DNA from: an uncultured Clostridia bacterium | Lineage (GTDB): Bacteria; Bacillota; Clostridia; UBA1381 | Assembly: GCA_947631235.1 (NCBI GenBank) | Contig: CANRKO010000004.1 | Span: forward strand, 107,161-171,160 | DNA: 64,000 bases | Direction: 5' to 3' | Shown here: positions 33,999 through 41,675 of the stretch, one piece after another | Position numbering within the stretch: position 1 is the stretch's first letter | Layout of the letters: every line of letters begins with the position of its first letter | Notes under the pieces: model-generated | The model's input: the letters and a program-made list of their open reading frames with translations, nothing else | Database searches by the model: none | Told to the model about the DNA's origin: nothing | Program-made: the position numbers and the translations under genes

Positions 33999-34467
33999 TG
34001 TCCTTGTCCTCCTTTGCTTTTTCTTCCGCAGCCTTTGCAGCGGCGGCTTTCTTCGCGGCTGCCGCCTTCTTCATTTCCTCGATTTGCTCGGGAGTGAATT
34101 TCGGCGCGGCTTTCTTTTCCTCTTCCTTCTTCTTGAACGGCGTTACCGCGTCTATCGTGTAAAGCTTATCCTTATAGTTGAGTTTCATATGCCTTATCTG
34201 CACGCCGAAAAGCTCGCGCATCTCGTTTTCGTACAGCGACGCGGACTGGTATATGTCCGATATGCTCACTATTTCCTCGTCCTGTTTCAGCGGCACTTTG
34301 TACGTCAGGAAATGGTACATCTGCGCGAAGGAGTAGAGAAGGTCGTAGCCGTCGTCGGTGTTTACGGCGCATATCTGCACAAGTCTCGCTCCCGCGCTCT
34401 TTGCCTTAACCGCTTTAAGCGGGAGAAGGTCGGGGCTGAGGTCAATCAGTTCGTAATTCTCTCTCAT
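33991..34467 (-). CDS. echD: Ech hydrogenase subunit EchD (NuoC-like) with Ala/Lys-rich tail
   Basis: This 158-residue soluble subunit has the NADH-dehydrogenase 30-kDa (NuoC) fold. The recognisable core (about residues 1-115) includes the DIYQSASLYENEMRELFGV segment that contacts the large subunit. The last 40 residues form a charged helical tail, KFTPEQIEEMKKAAAAKK and onward, which matches the tail of EchF almost residue for residue. It overlaps echC by four bases and echE by eight. EchD holds EchC and EchE together in characterised enzymes. The tail is not part of the standard family. Confidence 0.92.
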   Translation of the reverse strand: MRENYELIDLSPDLLPLKAVKAKSAGARLVQICAVNTDDGYDLLYSFAQMYHFLTYKVPLKQDEEIVSISDIYQSASLYENEMRELFGVQIRHMKLNYKDKLYTIDAVTPFKKKEEEKKAAPKFTPEQIEEMKKAAAAKKAAAAKAAEEKAKEDKDNG

Positions 34468-34910
34468 GCTTTCTCTCCTCCCTCTTTTTTAAACTTCTTT
34501 CTCTTTTCTTCAAGCACCGCGACAGCCTTCACAACGCCGTCTATTATCGCGTTCGGTCTCGCGGCGCAGCCCGGAACGTACACGTCAACGGGGAGTACCT
34601 TGTCCACTCCGCCGATAATGTTGTAGCAGTCCTTGAACACGCCGCCGTTGCAGGCGCATATTCCGACCGCGCACACGACCTTCGGTTCGGGCATCTGCGA
34701 GTAAAGCTGCTCGACAACGGGTTTGTTCTGCGTGTTTATGCCGCCCGTTATCAGAAGTATGTCGGCGTGTTTCGGGTTGCCCGTGTTCAGCACTCCGAAA
34801 CGCTCCACATCGTAAACCGGCGTCAGGCAGGCGAGAACCTCTATATCGCAGCCGTTGCAGCTTGAACCGTCGTAATGCAGCATCCACGGTGATTTTGAAA
34901 CCTTTGCCAT
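34464..34910 (-). CDS. echC: Ech hydrogenase small subunit EchC
   Basis: This 148-residue NuoB-like subunit carries the proximal [4Fe-4S] cluster that feeds the nickel-iron site. Likely ligands are Cys18 and Cys21 (SSCNGCD), Cys85 in VGICAC and Cys115 in VPGCAARP. The frame stays open to 34988, but GGGAGG lies eight bases before the ATG at 34910, where homology to the family begins. No Tat signal, as expected for the cytoplasm-facing group 4 enzymes. Located between echB (18 bases upstream) and echD (four-base overlap). Confidence 0.95.
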   Translation of the reverse strand: MAKVSKSPWMLHYDGSSCNGCDIEVLACLTPVYDVERFGVLNTGNPKHADILLITGGINTQNKPVVEQLYSQMPEPKVVCAVGICACNGGVFKDCYNIIGGVDKVLPVDVYVPGCAARPNAIIDGVVKAVAVLEEKRKKFKKEGGEKA

Positions 34911-34927
34911 ATATAAGTCCTCCCTTC

Positions 34928-35809
34928 TTAACCGAACATCTGTAAGATGAATATGTTTATCGCGCCGAATATCAGCGTTACTACCCATGTCGTTTTAAAC
35001 ATCGTGTCCCACTTCACTCTCGCGCTCGTGTTGTCTATAAGCACTTCGAGGAAGAACGTGAGCGCTATCACGCCGACCGTGAGCGGTATGCTCCACCACT
35101 CGGCGCAAAGCGTAAACATCGCCACAATGCCGTAGAGGAACACGTTCTCGTACCAGTGCGATATTTCGATTATCGCCATCATTCCTCCCGACAGCTCCGT
35201 CGTCACGCCCTTGACCATTTCCTGGTGCGCATGGTGCGACATCGAAATGTCGAACGGCGACTTTCTGAATTTAATCGTGAGTATGAACAGGAAACCTATA
35301 AATATTCCCGGGATATATACCACGTTCGGTACGGGCATCGAGATAATCTCGCGTATAGTGAACGTTCCCTGTCCGAGAGCCGCCTCGGTCGCCGTGTAAA
35401 AACCGACAGCCGTCAGAAGTATCATCGGCTCGTAGGAGAGCATCTGTATCATCTCACGGTTCGCGCCCATTACGGAGTACGGCGAGTTTGTCGTCGTCGC
35501 TTCAAGCACGAGGAACATCGCAGCCGTCGTAAACACGAAGAATACGAGGAGTATGTTTCCTCCGGCGAAGAACATTCCGCCCGTGAACACGATGAAGATT
35601 ATGAAACACCACGCGAACAGGTACTGCATGTTGTTTATGAGAAGTATCTCCTTATTGAGCAGTTTTTTTACATCGTAGAACGGCTGCAAAAGCGGCGGCC
35701 CTATTCTGCCCTGCATACGGGCTGTAAGCTTTCTGTCAAGTCCGGCGAGCAGTCCGCCCACAAGCGGAGCAAGCACAATGTAGCCCAAAACAAGTAAAAG
35801 TCTCATCAC
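34928..35809 (-). CDS. echB: Ech hydrogenase membrane subunit EchB (NuoH-like)
   Basis: This 293-residue protein with about eight membrane helices links the soluble arm to the ion-pumping subunit. The stretch GLDRKLTARMQGRIGPP is the NuoH/EchB signature near the quinone-like cavity, and KFRKSPFDIS is also conserved. The first codon is GTG at 35809, nine bases after GGAGG; the ATG one codon on is also possible. Either way the start overlaps the echA stop (GTGATG), so translation is coupled. Confidence 0.93.
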   Translation of the reverse strand: MMRLLLVLGYIVLAPLVGGLLAGLDRKLTARMQGRIGPPLLQPFYDVKKLLNKEILLINNMQYLFAWCFIIFIVFTGGMFFAGGNILLVFFVFTTAAMFLVLEATTTNSPYSVMGANREMIQMLSYEPMILLTAVGFYTATEAALGQGTFTIREIISMPVPNVVYIPGIFIGFLFILTIKFRKSPFDISMSHHAHQEMVKGVTTELSGGMMAIIEISHWYENVFLYGIVAMFTLCAEWWSIPLTVGVIALTFFLEVLIDNTSARVKWDTMFKTTWVVTLIFGAINIFILQMFG

Positions 35810-37746
35810 AGCAAACCACCTCCGCTAACAGCGCTTATGACAAGTCCGGCGCATACTACCATTATGCCGACCGCGACCGCCACAACCGGTTTCCATATTT
35901 TCTCCTCGCCGAAATAGTCCGTTAAGTACCAGTTGGAGAGGAAGTTGTACTTTATATGACCGAACGAGTCCTCAAACGTTCTGTTGTCGCCCTGGTTGAT
36001 ACCCGCCATGTATTCGAGGTTAGGCGTTGACTTCGTGTGCTTTACGATAACTCTCGACAGGAACGGTATCACGAATATCATAACGAGCATTACGACTACG
36101 ATGATAAGATCCTCGGGCGTAAGCACCGAAACGTGCGCCACGCGGTAAACCTGCGCTATGACCGGCTCTACCACGATTCTTGACAGGTACGGCAGCGACA
36201 GGCACAGCGCAATCATCATCAGCGCGTGTCCGATAAGCGAGAACCACTGCCCGGGCGAGGTCTTGTAATCGACCTTTGTCGAGTGCGCCTTGCAGGCGAG
36301 TATCTTCGCGAGCCACTTCGTCCAGTAGAGCATCGTCGTCGCGCTGCCGAAGGCTATGGACAGGATAAGGATTATGTTATGCGCGTCCACGAACGCTTTA
36401 AGCGCAGCCCATTTTGATATGAGCATACCGAACGGCGCGAGGAACATTCCCGCTATGCCTATCACCATTATAAACGCCAACAGCGGCAGCGACATTATGA
36501 GTCCGTGCATATCCTCTATGTCTCGGCTGCCGGTCGCGTTCTCTATCGCACCGACCGCCTGGAACATCATCGACTTCGACACCGCGTGGAATATTAAAAG
36601 CAGTATCGCAGCCCATACGGTTTCCTCGGTCGCCACGCCCGTGCAGGCTACGATAAGTCCGAGGTTTGAAATTGTCGAGTACGCGAGTACCTTTTTGCCG
36701 TCGCTCACCGTTATCGCGAGCATACTCGCTATGAGGAACGTAAATCCGCCGATAAGAGCGACCATCATCCCCGCCGTCGTGTTGTAAAGCGCGGGCGACA
36801 GTCTTATAAGCAGGTAAACGCCCGCCTTTACCATTGTCGCGCTGTGCAATAGAGCCGACGTCGGCGTTGGCGCGACCATCGCTCCCAGCAGCCATTTCGA
36901 GAACGGCAGCTGCGCCGTTTTCGTGAGCGCCGCGAACGACAGTAGAAGTATCGGTATCACTATCGCGCTCTGATCGACGTAATCGACAAGGTTCTGTATC
37001 GTTATCACATTGAGCTTTGATATCGAGTACATTACGGCTATGCCGAACGCAAGTCCGCCCAGAAGGTTCATCCACAAGGCTCTGAAGGCATTATTCATTG
37101 CCTCCTTAGTGCGCGTATAGCCTATGAGCAGGAACGAGGCTACGCTCGTTACCTCCCAGAAGAAGTATATCCACATCAGGTTCGACGACGCGACAAGTCC
37201 GAACATCGCGCCGAGGAACACAAACAGCATCGGGAAAAAGAACGTGCGTCTGTCCTTAAATTCCGTGTGGTGGTTGTGGTAATCCTTCATGTAACCCACC
37301 GCGTATATACATATCAGCGAGCCGACAAGTCCTATCAGCAGGAACATTATAACGGTGAGCTGGTCGCTGTAGAGGTTGTTCGTCTCTATATTGACTCTGC
37401 CCGACAGTTCGAACCACGCCATAAGTCCCGTTCCGACTACCGATAAAAACGGTGCGAAGAATTTTTTGTTTTTAATTCCGAGAATGATTATCATAATCAT
37501 CATCAGAACCTCCGCGCCGAGCATTATGTGGTCGATTATGTGACTTTCCTCACCCGTCCACAGGTACAAAATATGCTCGTAGCCTTCCATTTCGGTGAAG
37601 TGCCAGAAGGCAAACGCGACAGCGGCAGCCATGATAAGACCGCAGCTTGTGTAAACCACTACTTTTCTTACCGTATTGTTTTTGACGCACGCCAGAACCG
37701 CGGCTGCCAGAAACGGAAACAGTATCAGAAAAACTATGTAATCCAC
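35806..37746 (-). CDS. echA: Ech hydrogenase ion-translocating subunit EchA (NuoL-like)
   Basis: This 646-residue membrane protein with about 14-16 helices belongs to the NuoL/MrpA antiporter family and should move H+ or Na+ when ferredoxin is oxidised. The conserved charged residues of the channel are in place (for example the Glu in FFWEVTSVASFLLIGY and the Lys in KTAQLPFSKWLLGAM). It is the first gene of the ech operon. The start is GTG at 37746, eight bases after AGGAG; the ATG two bases upstream is out of frame. A promoter lies 43 bases before it. Confidence 0.93.
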   Translation of the reverse strand: MDYIVFLILFPFLAAAVLACVKNNTVRKVVVYTSCGLIMAAAVAFAFWHFTEMEGYEHILYLWTGEESHIIDHIMLGAEVLMMIMIIILGIKNKKFFAPFLSVVGTGLMAWFELSGRVNIETNNLYSDQLTVIMFLLIGLVGSLICIYAVGYMKDYHNHHTEFKDRRTFFFPMLFVFLGAMFGLVASSNLMWIYFFWEVTSVASFLLIGYTRTKEAMNNAFRALWMNLLGGLAFGIAVMYSISKLNVITIQNLVDYVDQSAIVIPILLLSFAALTKTAQLPFSKWLLGAMVAPTPTSALLHSATMVKAGVYLLIRLSPALYNTTAGMMVALIGGFTFLIASMLAITVSDGKKVLAYSTISNLGLIVACTGVATEETVWAAILLLIFHAVSKSMMFQAVGAIENATGSRDIEDMHGLIMSLPLLAFIMVIGIAGMFLAPFGMLISKWAALKAFVDAHNIILILSIAFGSATTMLYWTKWLAKILACKAHSTKVDYKTSPGQWFSLIGHALMMIALCLSLPYLSRIVVEPVIAQVYRVAHVSVLTPEDLIIVVVMLVMIFVIPFLSRVIVKHTKSTPNLEYMAGINQGDNRTFEDSFGHIKYNFLSNWYLTDYFGEEKIWKPVVAVAVGIMVVCAGLVISAVSGGGLL

Positions 37747-37788
37747 ATCCTCATCTCCTGTTCATTGTATTTATGCGTATCATTCTCT

Positions 37789-37817
37789 ATTATACCATAT
37801 TTGTCTTTATTTTTCAA
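37789..37817 (-). promoter_or_regulatory. Promoter of the ech-hyp operon
   Basis: On the minus strand TTGAAA (37812-37817) and TATAAT (37789-37794) have a 17-base spacer. It should transcribe echABCDEF, hypFCDE and the GH106-like gene, about 12.8 kb, since gaps are small and no strong terminator interrupts. Confidence 0.78.
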
Positions 37818-37867
37818 GTTATATCATAATAAATTCACCGTTTTTTTGTGAGAAATTTAACGCAAAA

Positions 37868-37897
37868 AACGGCGTATGCTTTGTTACATACGCCGTT
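37868..37897 (-). terminator. Intrinsic terminator after the [FeFe] hydrogenase gene
   Basis: AACGGCGTATG (37868-37878) pairs perfectly with CATACGCCGTT (37887-37897), with a T run on either strand. It isolates the hydrogenase gene from the ech promoter. Confidence 0.85.
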
Positions 37898-37906
37898 TTT
37901 AATTTC

Positions 37907-39418
37907 TTACGGCAAATCTATTTCTTCAAGGTGTTTCGCGGGCAGCTTTGTGGTCGAGTCTCTCACGAATTTCTTGACCGCTGCCGTACCTTTGGCTATG
38001 GGTATATTTGTACCCGCGCCTGCGACGCAGCCGCCCGGACAGCCCATTCCTTCTATAAGACAGCCGTCCTTTTTGCCCGCCTTCGCGAGCATGAGCATCT
38101 TTTGACACTCCGAAAGCCCCTCGACGTGTTCGATGTATACCTCCTCATTGGGGTAATACTCGTTTATGCACTGCTCTATCGCGCCCGCAACGCCGCCGGC
38201 TATGCCGTATCCTCTGCCCGCGCCAGTCGCGTCGTGAACGGGTTCTTCCTTGTCATAGGTGGCAAAGTCTATGCCCTTCGCGTCGAACATAGCGCTAAGT
38301 TCCTCGAACGTGATTACAAAGTCAACGTCGCTGCGCACCGTTCTGCGCGACGCCTCCAGTTTCTTTGCGGCGCACGGCCCTATGAACACGACTCGCGCGT
38401 TCGGTCTGCGCTGCTTTATCGTTCTCGCCGTCGCAACCATAGGCGTGAGCGAGTTTGAAACGGTGTCGGCAAGGTCGTTTAAGGTGCGCTTTGCAATCAT
38501 CGCCCACGCGGGACAGCAGGAGGTCAAAAGAAACGGCAGCTCGCCCGTCTTTACCTTTTCAACGTAGTGGTGCGCCTCGGTTATCGCGCCTATGTCCGCG
38601 CCGAGCGCGACCTCGTAAACCTCCTTAAAGCCGAGGTCGAGGAGCGCGGCTTTGAGTTTCCAAAGCCTTACGTCGTCGCCGAACTGTCCGACGATAGCCG
38701 GCGCGACCTCCGCGACAACCTCGTCGCCCTTTTTGATAGCGCGTATAAGCTGGTATATCTGCGACTTGTCGGCAATCGCGCCGAACGGACAGCTTACCAT
38801 GCACTGACCGCACGAAACGCACTTTTCGGGGTCTATCATCGCTCTGCCGCTCGCGTCCGTTCCTATGGCGTTTATGCCGCACGCCGACGCGCACGGGCGC
38901 ATCTTGCGAGCAATCGCGTCGTAGGGGCAGATAGCCTTGCACTTGCCGCATTTTATACATTTCTCCTTGTCTATGTACGAGCGTCCGTCAACCATCGAGA
39001 TAGCGCCCTTCGGGCATACCTCCATGCACGGGTGCGCGACGCAGCCGCGGCAGTTGTCCGTCACCTCGTACACGTTATGCTCGCACATATCGCACGCGGA
39101 CGGTATTACCTGCATGAGCGGCGGCTCGTAGTATTTGTCGGAAATGTTACTGGCGCTAAGTCCGCTCGTAACGTGAACGGGCGCGTTTTCGGGGCGCAGC
39201 GAAAGTCCCATCGCAAGCCTTACGCGCTCGGACGCTATCGCCCTTTCGCGGTAGATGCTCTCGCGGTACTTCGGTACCTCCGTGGGCGTAATCGTGTACG
39301 GTATCGCCTCGATTTTATCGTTGATGTTGTCGATGTCGTCCGCCTCAAACGCGACCTTCGCGACCTCTTTTAAGACGTTGTGGCGTATTTGTGTAATCGG
39401 TGTTTCTATTCCTCTCAT
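37907..39418 (-). CDS. [FeFe] hydrogenase, group B type, with ferredoxin domains
   Basis: This 503-residue iron hydrogenase has an N-terminal region with several cysteine clusters (about residues 109-135, 154-165 and 200-211), probably three to four [4Fe-4S] centres. The H-cluster domain (about 225-490) has TSCCPAW (299-305), PCAAKKLE (348-355) and EGMGCPGGC (456-464), the three signatures that bind the active-site cluster. The Ala in TSCCPAW and the Ala-Lys-Lys of the second motif point to group B rather than the canonical group A, which has MPCxxK. Group B enzymes are poorly characterised and may evolve H2 from ferredoxin. Maturases HydEFG are not in the window. It follows paaK after 47 bases. 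Confidence 0.9.
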   Translation of the reverse strand: MRGIETPITQIRHNVLKEVAKVAFEADDIDNINDKIEAIPYTITPTEVPKYRESIYRERAIASERVRLAMGLSLRPENAPVHVTSGLSASNISDKYYEPPLMQVIPSACDMCEHNVYEVTDNCRGCVAHPCMEVCPKGAISMVDGRSYIDKEKCIKCGKCKAICPYDAIARKMRPCASACGINAIGTDASGRAMIDPEKCVSCGQCMVSCPFGAIADKSQIYQLIRAIKKGDEVVAEVAPAIVGQFGDDVRLWKLKAALLDLGFKEVYEVALGADIGAITEAHHYVEKVKTGELPFLLTSCCPAWAMIAKRTLNDLADTVSNSLTPMVATARTIKQRRPNARVVFIGPCAAKKLEASRRTVRSDVDFVITFEELSAMFDAKGIDFATYDKEEPVHDATGAGRGYGIAGGVAGAIEQCINEYYPNEEVYIEHVEGLSECQKMLMLAKAGKKDGCLIEGMGCPGGCVAGAGTNIPIAKGTAAVKKFVRDSTTKLPAKHLEEIDLP

Positions 39419-39465
39419 ACGCGTCTCCTTTTCCGCAATTCAAACAAATCTTATAACTGTATTAT

Positions 39466-40764
39466 TTAATCGTGCAGCTTTCTGTTGTCTATTACCCGCT
39501 TAGCCTTGCCTTCACTTCTCTCTATCGACTTCGGTCTTAACAGATGAACCTTCGCTTTAATGCCGAGCATTGACTGGAGCTGCGTTTCAAGCTTGCGCTT
39601 TTCCGCGTCAACGTCGCCCGTGAATTTCGGACTGAGTTCTACGTTGATGTCGAACGTGTCGGTATTGTTTACTCTGTCGACAACGATTTGATAATTCGGC
39701 GAAACCTCGATACTGTTCCTCAAAAGCACTTCCTCGATCTGCGACGGGAATACGTTTACGCCGCGTATGATAAGCATATCGTCGGTTCTGCCCGCCGGCT
39801 TTCTCATGCGCACGTGAGTTCTTCCGCACTCGCACGGGGAATAGTCGAGCGTACACAAATCGCGTGTTCTGTAGCGAAGGAGCGGCTGTCCTTCCTTTGT
39901 GATGGTGCTTAGAACAAGCTCGCCGAACGAACCCTTCGGCAGTACCTCGCCCGTGTCGGGGTCGATTATTTCGGGGATTATCATGTCCTCGCATATGTGC
40001 ATACCCTGCTGCATCGAGCACTCGTACGAAACGCCGGGGCCCATTATCTCGGTCAGTCCGTATACGTCGTGCGCCTTTATGCCGAGAGCTTCCTCTATCT
40101 GATGACGCATTTCCTCCGTCCACGGCTCCGCGCCGAATATACCCGCCTTTAATTTAAGCTGGTTCTTAACGCCCATCTCCTTGACAGTTTCGCCTATGTA
40201 CATCGCGTACGACGGGGTACAGCAAAGATGCGTGCTGCCGAGATCGCAGAGAAAGCGTATCTGTCTTTCCGTGTTGCCGGACGAGGTCGGAATAACCATA
40301 GCGCCGACCTTTTCCGCGCCCTGATGCGCGCCTAAGCCGCCTGTGAAAAGTCCGTAGCCGTACGATACCTGCACTATCGAATGGTCGTCGCCGCCCGCCG
40401 CGACAAGCTGACGCGCGAAACCGTTTGCCCAGTCGTCGAGGTCGTGGCGCGTATAGCCCGACACTATCTGCTTTCCCGTAGTGCCTGACGAGGCTTGTAT
40501 TCTTACTATCTGCTTCTTCGGCACAGCCAAAAGCTGGAACGGGTAATAGTCGCGCAGATCCTGTTTTGTCGTGAACGGCAGCTTGGATAAGTCGTCGAGC
40601 GACTTGATGTCCTCCGGCTTTACGCCCGCGTCGTCCATGCGTTCGCGGTACATCGCGACATTTTCATAGACGCGCTTTACCTGCCACTGCAGCTGTTTTA
40701 GCTGATGCTCCTCGATCGCCGGTCGTTCCATACACTCGATTTCGGGTTGGAAATATCTTTCCAT
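39466..40764 (-). CDS. paaK: Phenylacetate-CoA ligase family enzyme
   Basis: This 432-residue ANL-superfamily enzyme forms acyl-CoA from an arylacetate, ATP and CoA, or runs backwards to yield ATP. SSGTTGKQIVSGYT is the AMP-binding P-loop, VYGLTEIMGPG the A4/A5 region and YRTRDLC the A7 motif; RTDDMLIIRGVNVFPSQIE is the hinge. Length matches PaaK. It lies 42 bases downstream of iorB. Indolepyruvate:ferredoxin oxidoreductase makes arylacetyl-CoA, and this ligase could convert it to arylacetate plus ATP, so the pair would allow energy from aromatic amino acids. The role in phenylacetate degradation known from aerobes is unlikely here. Confidence 0.9.
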   Translation of the reverse strand: MERYFQPEIECMERPAIEEHQLKQLQWQVKRVYENVAMYRERMDDAGVKPEDIKSLDDLSKLPFTTKQDLRDYYPFQLLAVPKKQIVRIQASSGTTGKQIVSGYTRHDLDDWANGFARQLVAAGGDDHSIVQVSYGYGLFTGGLGAHQGAEKVGAMVIPTSSGNTERQIRFLCDLGSTHLCCTPSYAMYIGETVKEMGVKNQLKLKAGIFGAEPWTEEMRHQIEEALGIKAHDVYGLTEIMGPGVSYECSMQQGMHICEDMIIPEIIDPDTGEVLPKGSFGELVLSTITKEGQPLLRYRTRDLCTLDYSPCECGRTHVRMRKPAGRTDDMLIIRGVNVFPSQIEEVLLRNSIEVSPNYQIVVDRVNNTDTFDINVELSPKFTGDVDAEKRKLETQLQSMLGIKAKVHLLRPKSIERSEGKAKRVIDNRKLHD

Positions 40765-40806
40765 GGTTTTTCCTCCTTGTATTATAAATTTTTTAATTTT
40801 TCGTAT

Positions 40807-41367
40807 TTATAAATTATATCCCAGCTCAAACGCCTTTAAATTAAGGTCGATAAACTTTTCGGGTACGGTTTCCTTTATTGTTTCGAGCCACACGGATTTT
40901 TCAATGTCGGTGCTTTTCGCCAAAAGCCCGATAAGCACTACGTTCACAGCCTTTATGCTGCCCGCTTTTTCGGCGGCGGAAAGCGCGTCTACCGTCTGCA
41001 GGTTTGCCTTTTCGGCTATCTTTTTTTCTATGTCGGCGGGGTACTCCATCGCGCCGGTTATTACGGGCATGGGGTTCATTTTCTGCGTGTTCGCAATCAT
41101 CTTGCCGCCTTTTTTGAGGTACGGCAGCGCACGCATGGCTTCAAGCATTTCAAACGCGAGAATAATATCCGCCTCGCCCTTGCCGATTATCGGCGAGTAG
41201 ACCTTGCCGCCGTATTTTACGTATGTGACGACGCTGCCGCCGCGCTGGCTCATACCGTGTACCTCGCTGACCTTTACGTCGTAGCCTTCCTTTATCGCGA
41301 CGCCGCCGAGTATGCGGCTTGCCAAAAGCGTGCCTTGTCCGCCGACGCCTACTATCATTATGTTCAT
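40807..41367 (-). CDS. iorB: Indolepyruvate:ferredoxin oxidoreductase beta subunit
   Basis: This 186-residue subunit has the pyruvate:ferredoxin oxidoreductase gamma-type fold. GVGGQGTLLASRILGG near the N-terminus and the SEVHGMSQRGGSV motif are typical of IorB. With IorA it decarboxylates aryl pyruvates (from Trp, Phe and Tyr) to arylacetyl-CoA while reducing ferredoxin. AAAGGA lies nine bases before the ATG. IorA is upstream, but a 308-base repeat-bearing gap separates them, which is unusual because the two genes normally touch or overlap. Confidence 0.92.
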   Translation of the reverse strand: MNIMIVGVGGQGTLLASRILGGVAIKEGYDVKVSEVHGMSQRGGSVVTYVKYGGKVYSPIIGKGEADIILAFEMLEAMRALPYLKKGGKMIANTQKMNPMPVITGAMEYPADIEKKIAEKANLQTVDALSAAEKAGSIKAVNVVLIGLLAKSTDIEKSVWLETIKETVPEKFIDLNLKAFELGYNL

Positions 41368-41421
41368 GTTTGTGTTTCCTTTCTTTGTATATTAGACTAT
41401 AAATTGTGATTTATTTGTGTA

Positions 41422-41600
41422 AAACCCCTCCGACGCCTTCGGCGCCACCTCCCCTAGTAGGGGAGGCTCACGATATGCGGCGCTCACCGTATGGCTCCCC
41501 TATTAGGGGAGCTGTCACACGTAGTGTGACTGAGGGGTTTATGCGGGCTAACACGGTTCGCCCCTACATAAACGGGCTGTCGAGGGCGCCAGCCCCTACG
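41422..41600. repeat. Palindromic mosaic repeat between iorA and iorB (copy 1)
   Basis: The gap 41368-41675 has no gene. It holds an element bounded by the inverted ends AAACCCCTC (41422-41430) and GAGGGGTTT (41532-41540). Inside are three hairpins: CCTCCCCTA/TAGGGGAGG, GCTCCCCTA/TAGGGGAGC and GTCACAC/GTGTGAC. A second module follows to about 41600, containing ACGGGCTGTCGAGGGCGCC and GCCCCTACG. Nearly the same blocks recur at 62227-62420. The size, terminal repeats and lack of coding capacity suggest a MITE- or REP-like element. No transposase is present. Confidence 0.75.
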
Positions 41601-41675
41601 GCGCACAATTTCAAAATTACGGGTGTAGGGGACGGCGCCCCCGACGTCCCACATTGCGTCCTCAAATCACAATCA

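Noticed and set aside
28016..37746. Inactive hydrogenase because no maturation endopeptidase gene is present
   Set aside because: EchE has no C-terminal extension to cut, so the protease is not expected.
41422..41600. CRISPR array or tRNA cluster in the palindromic gap
   Set aside because: There are no regularly spaced identical repeats with unique spacers, only nested inverted repeats, and no cloverleaf.
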